Shown piece by piece: positions 41,639 through 49,794 of a stretch of DNA of 64,000 bases; positions within the stretch are counted from its first letter, which is position 1; each line of letters opens with the position of its first letter. The translations under genes were made by a program, and so were the position numbers. Under the pieces are notes generated by a model, which saw nothing but the letters and a program-made list of their open reading frames with translations, searched no databases and was not told the DNA's origin. Where the stretch lies: assembly GCA_004102645.1 (NCBI GenBank), contig CP034928.1, positions 1 through 64,000 of the forward strand, given 5' to 3'. This DNA is from Candidatus Bipolaricaulis sibiricus. Its GTDB lineage: Bacteria > Bipolaricaulota > Bipolaricaulia > Bipolaricaulales > Bipolaricaulaceae.

Positions 41639-42582
41639 CAGGCCACCCCCAGGATGCTGGCGATGAGGGCCATGCGGGCCAGGACCCCCAGCCGCGCCTG
41701 CTGGAAGTACACCGCCCGCCTGTCCTGGTCCACCTCGTAGGCGATCTCGCTCACCCGCGGCAAGGGGTGCATCACAATGGCGTCCTCGTTCATCTCCCGC
41801 AGCCGGTCCTTCGTGAGCACGTAGAAGTCCCTAAGCCGAATGTAGTCCTCTTCGTTGAAGAACCGCTCCTTTTGCACCCGGGTCATGTACAGGACGTCCA
41901 CTTGACCCAGAACCCCCTCCATGCGTTCGGTCTCCTCGATTTCCGCGTCCCCCAGTTGTTTCACCTCTTCCTTCACGGGGTCGGGGAGGCGCAGTTCCTC
42001 CGGGGAGATGAGGATGAACCGGTTGTGCTTGCGGCAGGCCAGGGCCTTGATGAGGGAGTGCACGGTCCGGCCGTAGCGGAGGTCTCCGCAGAAGGCCACG
42101 GCGAGGTTGTCCAGACGGCTCTTGTACTCCCGAATGGTGAAGAGGTCGGTGAGGGTTTGGGTGGGGTGTTCACGGGCCCCATCGCCTCCGTTGATGATGG
42201 GGACAGGAGAATAAAGCGCGGCCAGCTTAGCCGCGCCCTCCTTGGGGTGGCGCATCACGATGATGTCGGCGTAGCCGGCCACTGTGCGGATGGTGTCCGC
42301 CAACGACTCCCCCTTGGCCGCGGAGCTCGTCTGGGGATCGGCCACGGTGATCACCTGCCCCCCCAACCGAAGCATGGCGGCCTCAAAGGAAAGGCGGGTG
42401 CGGGTGCTGGGCTCAAAAAACAGCGTGGCCAAAAGTCTTCCCCTGCAGACCTGGGCGTAAGCGGCGGGGTTGTGGTGGATGGCCCGGGCCAGGTCAAGAA
42501 GGGCATCGTACTCCTCAGGGGAGAAGTCCAAGGCATCTACACAATGACGACCCAGGAAGGCGTTCCCCTTGGTGGCGCTCAT
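41638..42582 (-). CDS. pyrB: Aspartate carbamoyltransferase catalytic subunit
   Basis: A 314-residue enzyme joining carbamoyl phosphate and aspartate. Substrate motifs are F-E-P-S-T-R-T-R-L-S-F-E, the 80s loop K-G-E-S, H-P-T-Q and M-H-P-L-P-R. It is the first gene of the operon and has a promoter directly upstream. No carA or carB is in the window, so carbamoyl phosphate is made elsewhere. Confidence 0.95.
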   Translation of the reverse strand: MSATKGNAFLGRHCVDALDFSPEEYDALLDLARAIHHNPAAYAQVCRGRLLATLFFEPSTRTRLSFEAAMLRLGGQVITVADPQTSSAAKGESLADTIRTVAGYADIIVMRHPKEGAAKLAALYSPVPIINGGDGAREHPTQTLTDLFTIREYKSRLDNLAVAFCGDLRYGRTVHSLIKALACRKHNRFILISPEELRLPDPVKEEVKQLGDAEIEETERMEGVLGQVDVLYMTRVQKERFFNEEDYIRLRDFYVLTKDRLREMNEDAIVMHPLPRVSEIAYEVDQDRRAVYFQQARLGVLARMALIASILGVA

Positions 42583-42593
42583 CCTGGGATTCG

Positions 42594-42623
42594 ATTCTAC
42601 ACCGCCCAGTGTGCTGCCGGCAA
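42594..42623 (-). promoter_or_regulatory. Promoter of the pyr operon
   Basis: Minus strand: -35 TTGCCG (42623-42618), 18-nt spacer, -10 TAGAAT (42599-42594), which ends 11 nt before the pyrB ATG. The leader would be only about 5 nt, so there is no room for an attenuator or PyrR-type leader. Confidence 0.6.
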
Positions 42624-42640
42624 CTCCGGAGGCGCACCAC

Positions 42641-42668
42641 TTGGGTCAGGCCCTGCAATCGAACAGCG
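42641..42668 (-). repeat. RAYT-type end and C-terminal remnant
   Basis: TTGGGTCAGGCCCTGCAATC and the following GAACAG match the left end of the RAYT at 19014 (TGGGGTCAGGTCTTGCAATC, CAACAG). The minus-strand frame ends L-F-D-C-R-A-stop against L-L-D-C-K-T-stop in the intact transposase. Beyond it, 42670-42861 is gene-free and too decayed to align by eye. It lies just upstream of the pyr promoter. Confidence 0.6.
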
Positions 42669-42861
42669 CGGGCTGCCGGTGTTCGGGTGTCGGGGCGAAG
42701 GCCGTGCGCTCAACGCGGCCGCGACGCCCGAGCGCGCTGTGCCGGCGGACACGCCGACTTCTTCTGGTCGGCAGGGCCCGAGACACCAGGGCCTCCTCGG
42801 GCGTGGCCGTGGCCGGTAGCTTCTCCTGCCCAACATCCTCGCGCGTTCTGGGTAACCGCCC

Positions 42862-43356
42862 CTAGCGGGGGACGATCCACCCGAGGCCGTGGGCCGCCTG
42901 GGACGCCAGGGTGGTCCCTGCGTAGCGGGTGTTCGGTGGCGGGCCGGTCGCCGCGGCCAGGCCGAGGACAACGAGCATCGCGTTGACCATGTTGTAACCC
43001 ATCCCATCGAGGTAGACATGGACGAGCACAGCTCCGGCGGGATCGCCGAGCACCTGGCCGGACTCCAGGTAGGCGAGGCGGGCGAACACCGTCTGGCAGG
43101 TCACCTGAGCCGCCGCTGCCCTGCAGACCGTAGCGTCAGCGGGATCGGCGTGGCTCGCGAGGTACCGGACCGTCTCCCTGCTTCCCGCGATCCAGCCCAG
43201 ATCGGTCGAGCCCACGATCTGGACACCGACCCTGTTGCCGTCCAAGACGGCGAGCACTGTCGCCCACACGGACGGGTGGGGGAACCCCGGGAGCGTTCCG
43301 ACCGACCCACGGATGGACCCGTGACCCAGCACTGCCGCGAGACCAAGCTTCCCCAT
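42862..43356 (-). CDS. Hypothetical protein
   Basis: A 164-residue protein. The start at 43356 is supported by GGAGGACG and a TACAGT further upstream. The protein is weakly hydrophobic. It has Cys residues in T-V-C-R-A-A-A-A-Q-V-T-C and a C-terminal hydrophobic stretch (N-M-V-N-A-M-L-V-V-L-G-L-A-A-A). I do not recognise a family. It may be a small exported or membrane-associated protein, but there is no clear signal peptide. Confidence 0.45.
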   Translation of the reverse strand: MGKLGLAAVLGHGSIRGSVGTLPGFPHPSVWATVLAVLDGNRVGVQIVGSTDLGWIAGSRETVRYLASHADPADATVCRAAAAQVTCQTVFARLAYLESGQVLGDPAGAVLVHVYLDGMGYNMVNAMLVVLGLAAATGPPPNTRYAGTTLASQAAHGLGWIVPR

Positions 43357-43770
43357 GATCGTCCTCCGTGCGGCCACTGTAGATGTCGCCAAGCCGCCGG
43401 CTGGGGCACCAGCGTGGGGTCAGTGGGACAGAGGAAGAGGCCCCGGTCGGGGCCTCGTTCGCTATTCCCCGTCTTGAGGAGGATGGTAGGGGAGCGGGCT
43501 AAGCATCCTCTACGCCGATATCCTCCCACCTCCCCGTCGAGGGAGCGCGAAGATCCTGTGGAGAGACGGCAGAGTGACGGATGTACCAAGGCCCCGACCG
43601 GGAGGCTCGACCGTCGGCCCGTCAACGTCGGATGGCGAGCGCGGGATGAAGGCTCCGACGACTGTCCGGCGGTGTTCCTTGGGACGCGCGCGTCCTACCG
43701 GGTCCATCCCCCTCAACGGGCGACGGGGCCCGGTGGCCCCGTCGCCTTCCCTGTCAGCGGTTCTTCTCCC
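43357..43770. other. Gene-free region with hairpins
   Basis: 414 nt without a convincing gene. It holds the terminator-like hairpin at 43437-43456, a G-A-C-G-G-G-G-C-C hairpin at 43721-43742 (9-bp stem, 4-nt loop) and a GGGGTCAG word at 43416-43423 like the RAYT end core. Confidence 0.4.
43437..43456 (-). terminator. Hairpin, possible terminator of the small secreted peptide gene
   Basis: GAGGCCCCG-GT-CGGGGCCTC, a perfect 9-bp stem. On the minus strand it is followed by TTCCTCTGT. It lies about 315 nt after the stop of the 43771 gene, so assignment is uncertain; it could also act on the plus strand. Confidence 0.4.
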
Positions 43771-43947
43771 TTACCAGGTAACCCCTGAGCGGCTCTGGTC
43801 CGCGTCACCCTGGTTGTTCGTGCCGACGACCGTCGCCCCTTGTCCGGGTTCGCTGAGGTTCTGCTTCATGTTCTGGTCCCCGCCGGCAAGGGCAACGACC
43901 GTGCTGAGGGTCAGACCGACGACGAGGAACGCCAACGCTCTCTTCAC
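43771..43947 (-). CDS. Small secreted peptide
   Basis: A 58-residue product. The GTG at 43947 follows AAAGGAGGATGT, a strong ribosome binding site. The N-terminus is a clean signal peptide (K-R-A-L-A-F-L-V-V-G-L-T-L-S-T-V-V-A-L-A), leaving a mature peptide of about 38 residues rich in Gly, Asn, Gln and Asp (G-G-D-Q-N-M-K-Q-N-L-S-E-P-G-Q-G, N-N-Q-G-D-A-D-Q-S). There are no cysteines. The composition differs strongly from neighbouring proteins. The function is unknown; secreted signal, structural or self-assembling peptide are possibilities. It stands alone, and 43948-44258 upstream holds no other gene. Confidence 0.6.
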   Translation of the reverse strand: MKRALAFLVVGLTLSTVVALAGGDQNMKQNLSEPGQGATVVGTNNQGDADQSRSGVTW

Positions 43948-44258
43948 ACATCCTCCTTTGATCCGGTTCAATGACGCGCATGGTATCCCTTCGGAGACAG
44001 GCGCGCCGCCATCCGAGCCCAGACCCTCGAGCCGAGAACCCATGTGTGCTGCCCAGCCGGGGATGGCCAACCGAGCTGCGCGTCGCCGCTGGCGTATGAG
44101 CTTCACCCGACCCTCCAACGCCAGCCGGGCCCCGGGTGACCCGGTGCGTCGTGGCACGGACGCCCCGTGCGTTCCGGTGGAGTCACGTCCCGCGCCCTGT
44201 CACCACGTTGGAGCTGCCCCTGCACGCCCGTCCTGTGCCGCGGACAATGCGGCCGGTC

Positions 44259-46097
44259 ATGGCCGCCCAGAAGGACCTCGCAGCACGGGTCAGGGACCTC
44301 CCCAGGTCCCCGGGCGTGTACCTGTTCCGGGGAGGCGACGGGGCGGTTCTCTACGTGGGCAAGGCCTCCTCCCTCCGCGACCGGGTTCGCTCGTACTTCC
44401 AGAAGGGGCGCCTGTCCCTCAAGGTCCGCCTCCTGCTGGAAGAGGCGCGCGACCTGGAGACGATCGTCACCGGAACGGAGGAGGACGCGCTCGTCCTCGA
44501 GGACGCGCTCGTCAAGAAGCACCGCCCGCGGTTCAACACCAAGCTCCGCGACGACAAGCGCTACCCGTACCTCAAGATCACCGCCGAGCTGTTCCCACGC
44601 GTCCTCGTCGTGCGTCGCCCAGCGGCGGACGGAGCCCGCTATTTTGGCCCGTTCACCTCGAGCCGCTCGATGCGCCGCGTGCTCAAGCTGGCCCACAAGC
44701 TGTTTCCGATCCGCACCTGCAACCTGCCGCTCGGGGAGAAGCGCTACGAGCGGCCGTGCCTCCTCTACCACATCGACCGCTGCTCAGGGCCGTGCGCGGG
44801 CCTGGTGAGCCCGGAGGAGTACCGGCGGGCGGTCGACGCGGCGGCCCACCTGTTCGAGGGGCGAGTGGAACGGGTGGTGGAGGACCTTGCCCTGGACATG
44901 GTCCGGGCCGCCTCCGAGGAGCGGTTCGAGCACGCCGCGCGGCTACGGGACACGATCCAGGCCCTAGAGCGGATCCGCGAGCGGCAGGCGGTGGCCCTCC
45001 CCGACCCGGTTGACCTCGACGCGGTGGCAGTGGCCGTGAGCGAGGAGCGGGGCCACGGAACGGTACTGGTCGTCCGCGGCGGACGGCTCATCGGACGGGA
45101 GGGGTTCCCCCTTGCGCTCCCCCCTGGCTCCACCCCCGAGGAGGCCCTGGAGGAGTTTCTCGACCAGTACTACACCCGCGCCACGGCGATCCCGCCCGAG
45201 GTGCTTGTGCCGGTCGCCCTTCCGGAGACCGAGGCGCTCGCCGCGTACCTCGCCGGGCAGCGCGGGGGGCGGGTCCACGTCGGCGTCCCCCGCTCCCCGG
45301 AGCGGCGGGCGATCCTGAAGATGGCGGAGCGCAACGCGGCCCTCGCCCTCAGACACGCGGAGAAGGTCGAGATTCTGCCCGCGGAGGAGGAGGCGGTGGA
45401 CGAGCTCGGGGAGGCCCTCGCCCTCTCCGCCCGGCCGTGGCGGATCGAGGCGTTCGACATCTCCAACCTCCAGGGCGGCGAGGCGACCGGGTCGATGGTC
45501 GTGTTCGTGGGTGGCCGACCGCGGCGGGATGCGTACCGCAAGTTCCGGGTCCGCATCTCGGGCAAGCCCGACGACTACGCGATGATGGCGGAGGTTCTGC
45601 GCCGCCGACTGCGCCACGGCTTGAGCGAGATCGCCGACCCCACCGTCGTACGAGGTCGGTTCTCCGATCTCCCGGACCTGATCCTGGTGGATGGGGGCAA
45701 GGGCCAGCTCGGGGTCGCGGAGCGGGCCCTGGCCGAGGTGGACCTGGGCGGGATCGAGGTCGCCGCCCTCGCCAAGCGCGAGGAGCTCGTCTACGTGCCC
45801 GGCCGTGCCGATCCAATCCGACTCCCCCGCGGGTCACCTGCCCTCAGACTCCTCCAGGAGATCCGCGACGAGGCGCACCGGTTCGCGATCGAGTACCACC
45901 GCAAGTTGCGCGAAAAACGGGCGCTGGGGAGCTTGCTCGACAGCGTGCCCGGGGTGGGCCCGAAGCGCAAGGCGACGCTCCTGGCGCGCTTCGGGTCTGT
46001 GGACGGGCTGCGCCGGGCGACCCTCGAGGAGCTCCTCTCCGTCCCGGGGCTCCCCCAGGCCACGGCCGAGCTTCTGTACAAGGCCCTGCGCGCCTAG
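44259..46097 (+). CDS. uvrC: Excinuclease ABC subunit C
   Basis: A 612-residue nuclease of nucleotide excision repair. The GIY-YIG domain is P-G-V-Y-L-F-R and Y-V-G-K-A-S-S-L-R-D-R-V-R-S-Y-F. The UVR (UvrB-binding) helix pair is at about 200 (E-E-R-F-E-H-A-A-R-L-R-D). The RNase H-like second nuclease domain follows (D-I-S-N-L-Q-G, D-G-G-K-G-Q-L). A tandem helix-hairpin-helix end has P-G-V-G-P-K-R-K-A-T-L-L. The start is uncertain: ATG 44259 lies 10 nt after a GACAAT box, while ATG 44247 is also possible; longer in-frame extensions upstream show no conservation. Confidence 0.94.
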   Translation: MAAQKDLAARVRDLPRSPGVYLFRGGDGAVLYVGKASSLRDRVRSYFQKGRLSLKVRLLLEEARDLETIVTGTEEDALVLEDALVKKHRPRFNTKLRDDKRYPYLKITAELFPRVLVVRRPAADGARYFGPFTSSRSMRRVLKLAHKLFPIRTCNLPLGEKRYERPCLLYHIDRCSGPCAGLVSPEEYRRAVDAAAHLFEGRVERVVEDLALDMVRAASEERFEHAARLRDTIQALERIRERQAVALPDPVDLDAVAVAVSEERGHGTVLVVRGGRLIGREGFPLALPPGSTPEEALEEFLDQYYTRATAIPPEVLVPVALPETEALAAYLAGQRGGRVHVGVPRSPERRAILKMAERNAALALRHAEKVEILPAEEEAVDELGEALALSARPWRIEAFDISNLQGGEATGSMVVFVGGRPRRDAYRKFRVRISGKPDDYAMMAEVLRRRLRHGLSEIADPTVVRGRFSDLPDLILVDGGKGQLGVAERALAEVDLGGIEVAALAKREELVYVPGRADPIRLPRGSPALRLLQEIRDEAHRFAIEYHRKLREKRALGSLLDSVPGVGPKRKATLLARFGSVDGLRRATLEELLSVPGLPQATAELLYKALRA

Positions 46098-46101
46098 CCG
46101 G

Positions 46102-46107
46102 TATAAT
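46102..46107 (+). promoter_or_regulatory. -10 box (TATAAT) of the M42 peptidase gene
   Basis: A perfect TATAAT 26 nt before the GTG start, with GAAAGGAGACGC as ribosome binding site in between. No -35 element is obvious inside uvrC. Confidence 0.55.
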
Positions 46108-46133
46108 CGCGCGCCGGATCGAAAGGAGACGCG

Positions 46134-47177
46134 GTGAACCTAGAACAGAAGCTGCAGAAGCTCTCAGATGCGTTCGGCGTGGCCGGGTTCGAGGACGAGG
46201 TGCGGGAGGTCCTCCACGAGATGGTCGCCCCGTACGCCGAGACCTGCGAGACGGACACCCTCGGCAACCTCATCTGCTCGCGCGGAAGCGGCGATCCCAT
46301 CATGCTCGACGCCCACATGGACGAGGTCGGGTTCATGGCGAAGTGGATCGAAAAGGACGGGTTCCTCCGCCTCACCGCGCTCGGCGGATGGGACGATCGG
46401 ATCCTGATGGCCCACCGGGTCACCCTTCTCACCCGCACGGGTAAGAAGGTGCACGGGGTCATCGGCAGCACCCCACCCCACATCCAGTCCGACAGGGACC
46501 GCGACAAGGTCGTGCCGCTCGACGACCTGTTCGTGGACATCGGCGCCCGCAGTCGGGACGAGGCGGAGGCGTTCGGCGTGCGCATCGGCGATCCAGCGAC
46601 GATCCACTACCCGTTCCTGCGCCTGCGCGAGGGGTACGTCACCGGGAAGGCGTTCGACGACCGGGCGGGGTGCCTCGTCGCTGCCGAGGCGCTGCGCCTC
46701 CTGGCAGAGGAGAAGCTCCCCTACAAGCTCGTCGCCTGCTTCTCCGTCCACGAGGAGGGCGGACTCCGTGGGGCCAAGGCCGCCGCGTACCGAATCGCCC
46801 CCAAGCTCGCCCTGTCCCTCGAGGGGACGATCGGGGCTGACATGCCGGGGGTTCCAGAGGCGAAGCAGCCAGTCCGCCTGGGGCACGGACCGGCGATCAC
46901 CCTCGCCGACCGGTCGATCACGGTGAAGCCCAAGCTCGCCCGGTTCCTGGAACAGGTCGCTGACGAGAACGAGATCCGCTACCAGTACAAGCTCCCCGCC
47001 TACGGATCCACCAACGCGGGGGCGATCCACACCGAGCGGGGCGGGATCCTGGCCGGGGTGGTATCCGTTCCCTGCCGCTACATCCACTCCCCGGTTTCGA
47101 CCCTGTACCTGTCGGATCTCGAGGCGACGCTCAAGCTCGTGGTGGCCTTCCTCCGCAAGGCGGGGGACCTCCTCTGA
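46134..47177 (+). CDS. M42 family aminopeptidase
   Basis: A 347-residue dizinc peptidase of the PepA/FrvX/TET group. Metal ligands and catalysis sit in L-D-A-H-M-D-E-V-G-F, A-F-D-D-R-A-G, S-V-H-E-E-G-G-L-R-G-A and a late Y-I-H-S-P-V-S. Such enzymes form dodecameric tetrahedra that trim peptides in the cytoplasm. The GTG start follows AAAGGAGA. The gene lies 36 nt after uvrC but has its own -10 box. Confidence 0.92.
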   Translation: MNLEQKLQKLSDAFGVAGFEDEVREVLHEMVAPYAETCETDTLGNLICSRGSGDPIMLDAHMDEVGFMAKWIEKDGFLRLTALGGWDDRILMAHRVTLLTRTGKKVHGVIGSTPPHIQSDRDRDKVVPLDDLFVDIGARSRDEAEAFGVRIGDPATIHYPFLRLREGYVTGKAFDDRAGCLVAAEALRLLAEEKLPYKLVACFSVHEEGGLRGAKAAAYRIAPKLALSLEGTIGADMPGVPEAKQPVRLGHGPAITLADRSITVKPKLARFLEQVADENEIRYQYKLPAYGSTNAGAIHTERGGILAGVVSVPCRYIHSPVSTLYLSDLEATLKLVVAFLRKAGDLL

Positions 47178-47186
47178 AGGAGAGGA

Positions 47187-48590
47187 CTACCCTACCCTGG
47201 CCGGCTGAGGACGTGCTTCATCCGTGACGGAGTGGGTCTCCATCTCAGGAGAGATGGCACCGGACGCGGCAGGAACCGTGTCGTGGTCGGGGATCGTCGC
47301 CTCGACGTCGCGCAGCGGGCGGTAGAGAAGGGCGACGAGCGCCGCGCCGGCCCCGAGAAGCCCTCCCAGCACGAGCATCAGCGCCATCCCGGCCCCTGGG
47401 CCGGTCCCCACCAGCGAACCGAGTGCGGAAGCCAGGACCGTCCCCTCGCGCATCGCCGGCTCGAACACGCAGTCCGCCATCGGCCCGGCAAGGAGCATCG
47501 AGAACGGCGCCCCGATCTGGGCGATCATCAGCCGCACCGAGAACACCCGCCCCTGAAGGTCAGGAGGAACCTTCGACTGCCAGATCGCTTGGCTGGAGGC
47601 GTTCACCGTGGGGAACACCAGCGCCCCCAGGAACCCCGTCACGGCCCACATCGGCAGCGACCGGCCCAGCCCGAGACACGCTTGGCCGAGAATCCCTCCG
47701 AGCGCGCAGCCGAAGATCACCCCGTACACCCGCCGCTTCGGGCCGCCCCACAGGCTGAGGAGGACCCCACCGACCACACTCCCGATCGCCGCCGCCGAGC
47801 GCACGCTCCCCAAAACGAGCTCGTTGTTCCCGGTGCGGGCGAGGATCATCGGCGCGAGGACGGTGAACCCGAAGTTCGTGTTCACGTTGAAGAAGAAAAA
47901 CATGAGGAGGAGCCCGAGAAGGCCCGGTCGGGCGAAGATGTAGCGAAAGCCGAACCCCGCCTCGCGAAGCAGGTTCCCTCTGACGGCGATCGCCTCCGCA
48001 GAACGGGGCGGCTGGGGGATGCGCGCGAACACGAGGATCAAGATCGCCGTGAGCATCGTGGTCAGGTCGATGGCCATGATCCCCGCGATCCCGATCGGCC
48101 CGAGGAGGACCCCCGCCCCGATCGGCGCCAGGACTCCGGAAATCGAGCCCGCCAGCGACATCATCCCGCTTGCCCGCGCGTACTGGGACTTGTCGACAAG
48201 CACGCTGATCGTCGCCGAGTACGCCGGGAACTGGAACGCCCCGAACGTCCCCGCGAAGGCGGCGGCGGCGTAGAGGTGCCCGATCTCGAGACGACCGGTC
48301 AGGTACAGGACGAGGACCGTCGCCGTGGCCAGCCCGGCAGCGACGTCGGACAGGATCATGAGAAGCTTGCGGTTCGCCCGGTCCACGATCGCCCCAGCAA
48401 GCGGGCTGATAAGGATCACCGGCCCGAACGCGCACACCCCGACCAGGGCGAGGGCCGTGGCCCGTCCCGTGAGCTGCCACGCCCAGATCGTGAGGGCGAA
48501 GTGCGTCATCCCCGTCCCGAGCATAGACAGCATCTGGCCGGCCCAGATCGCCGTGAACGTCCCCATCCCCTTGAACCGCTCACCGTTCAT
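47187..48590 (-). CDS. MFS efflux protein
   Basis: A 467-residue membrane protein with twelve predicted helices, of the major facilitator group that includes macrolide exporters such as MefA. Typical features are A-I-W-A-G-Q-M-L-S-M-L-G-T near the N-terminus, D-R-A-N-R-K in loop 2-3 and Q-G-R-V-F in loop 8-9. The C-terminal tail (about 40 residues) is hydrophilic. Its promoter holds the same palindrome as the ABC exporter at 24.5 kb. The substrate is unknown; drug or peptide export is inferred. Confidence 0.88.
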   Translation of the reverse strand: MNGERFKGMGTFTAIWAGQMLSMLGTGMTHFALTIWAWQLTGRATALALVGVCAFGPVILISPLAGAIVDRANRKLLMILSDVAAGLATATVLVLYLTGRLEIGHLYAAAAFAGTFGAFQFPAYSATISVLVDKSQYARASGMMSLAGSISGVLAPIGAGVLLGPIGIAGIMAIDLTTMLTAILILVFARIPQPPRSAEAIAVRGNLLREAGFGFRYIFARPGLLGLLLMFFFFNVNTNFGFTVLAPMILARTGNNELVLGSVRSAAAIGSVVGGVLLSLWGGPKRRVYGVIFGCALGGILGQACLGLGRSLPMWAVTGFLGALVFPTVNASSQAIWQSKVPPDLQGRVFSVRLMIAQIGAPFSMLLAGPMADCVFEPAMREGTVLASALGSLVGTGPGAGMALMLVLGGLLGAGAALVALLYRPLRDVEATIPDHDTVPAASGAISPEMETHSVTDEARPQPARVG

Positions 48591-48651
48591 GTCTGCCTCT
48601 TGGGCTCCCTGCCGGGCGGTCCCGGCCAGTAGCGCCCGTCACCGAAGCCTT

Positions 48652-48680
48652 ACCGTAACATAACACTGTTACTTAGTCAA
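48652..48680 (-). promoter_or_regulatory. MFS promoter with palindromic operator in the spacer
   Basis: Minus strand: -35 TTGACT (48680-48675), 17-bp spacer, -10 TACGGT (48657-48652). The plus-strand sequence GTAACATAACACTGTTAC (48655-48672) is a perfect G-T-A-A-C-A-N6-T-G-T-T-A-C inverted repeat filling the spacer. It matches the ABC exporter operator (24538-24555) in 17 of 18 bases, at the same distance from both promoter elements. Confidence 0.78.
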
Positions 48681-48719
48681 GGCGGCGTCTTGGCGGTTCG
48701 CTCAAGATGGCTCGGGGCC

Positions 48720-49262
48720 CTACAGCTCTGCTCGCTCGACGAGGTAGAGAAGGCCAGTGAGCAGCACCGTCAGGAGGCCGATCGTGGCCCAGCGGGGCAG
48801 GCGCAGGAGCTCGGGCAGCGTGCCCTTCGGGAACGCTCCCGTCCGCAACAGCCCGTTCTGCACCCGCGGGTAGACCACGGCGAACAGCCACGAGCCGAGG
48901 AGGATTCCCGGGAGGCCCCCCACCAGCGCGTCGAGCCGGCCGTTCCCGATCGCGCCGGCGATCGTCCCTGGGCAGTAGCCGAGCATGGCGAACCCCACAC
49001 CGAAGATCAGTCCCCCCACCGCGTTCTTCCCCCACGAACCACCCTTGGGGGACAGCTTCACCCGGCCCGCTCGCTGCAGGAGGTGGATCCCGACCGCGCC
49101 GACCACGACCGCGGACAGCATGATCTTGAGCACGGCAAAGTCGGTCAGCAGGAGCTGCCCCAGGATCACGTCGTAGCTCGTCGCCCCGCCCTTGTGGAGG
49201 AGGAATCCGAACACAACACCGAACAGGAGGCCCCACGCGAGCTCTGCCTTTTTCGACTTCAT
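48720..49262 (-). CDS. YeeE/YedE-type sulfur transporter half, N-terminal-like
   Basis: A 180-residue membrane protein with about four to five helices. The motif L-G-Y-C-P-G-T carries the conserved Cys of the thiosulfate or sulfane-sulfur channel family. It has G-F-L-L-H-K-G-G-A-T-S-Y near the start. It lies 10 nt downstream of the other YedE-type half. Together they equal a full-length YeeE/TsuA that is split in two. Confidence 0.85.
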   Translation of the reverse strand: MKSKKAELAWGLLFGVVFGFLLHKGGATSYDVILGQLLLTDFAVLKIMLSAVVVGAVGIHLLQRAGRVKLSPKGGSWGKNAVGGLIFGVGFAMLGYCPGTIAGAIGNGRLDALVGGLPGILLGSWLFAVVYPRVQNGLLRTGAFPKGTLPELLRLPRWATIGLLTVLLTGLLYLVERAEL

Positions 49263-49272
49263 CGCCGCCCCC

Positions 49273-49794
49273 TCACGCGAGAACCCGGAACAGGAGCTGG
49301 GCAACGACGATCCCGCCTGCGAAGAACCCGATCGCCGACACCCAGCTCGCCACGGAGAGCTGCATCGTCCCGCTGATCCCGTGCCCGCTCGTGCACCCGT
49401 CGGCCCACCGCGCGCCGAACCCGAGGAAGATCCCTCCCAGGAGCGCGACGACGGCCCGCAGGCCGATCCCAGAGCCGAACGCTGCCTCCCATTGGTGAGG
49501 GATCCACCGGCCCGCGAGGTCGCCGGACAGGAGGGCGGACGCCGCTGCACCGATCACGATCCCCACCACGAGCATCGCCTGCCAGTCCACGGCCGGCGCG
49601 ACCTCCCGGTAGTAGGGGCGGTTGAGGACCCGCTCTCCGCGGAGAAGGCGCTCGATCGCCCCGGCTGCCCGAGAGAACGTGGTCGAGCACCCGATCGGCT
49701 TCCCGGAGATGAGCCAGGTGAACCAACTCAGGATGCCGATCCCCGCGCCGACGACGTAGGGCGACCAACGCGGTTCCGTCAGCCAATCCGTCAT
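49273..49794 (-). CDS. YeeE/YedE-type sulfur transporter half
   Basis: A 173-residue membrane protein with about five helices. Cys motifs K-P-I-G-C-S-T-T and A-D-G-C-T-S-G-H-G-I-S-G are the pore-lining signature of YeeE/TsuA proteins that pass thiosulfate or related sulfur compounds. Its ATG overlaps the stop of the MBL-rhodanese gene (ATGA). The next gene supplies the second half. Confidence 0.88.
   Translation of the reverse strand: MTDWLTEPRWSPYVVGAGIGILSWFTWLISGKPIGCSTTFSRAAGAIERLLRGERVLNRPYYREVAPAVDWQAMLVVGIVIGAAASALLSGDLAGRWIPHQWEAAFGSGIGLRAVVALLGGIFLGFGARWADGCTSGHGISGTMQLSVASWVSAIGFFAGGIVVAQLLFRVLA

Noticed and set aside
42583-42640. PyrR-type attenuator before the pyr operon
   Set aside because: The -10 box is 11 nt from the pyrB start, so almost no leader RNA exists.
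43721-43742. Terminator of the small secreted peptide gene
   Set aside because: A good hairpin, but no U-tract follows on either strand; kept only as a note.
44136-44258. Longer N-terminus for UvrC
   Set aside because: The extra residues (R-T-P-R-A-F-R-W) show no conservation, and UvrC normally starts 10-15 residues before the L-P-x-x-P-G-V-Y motif.
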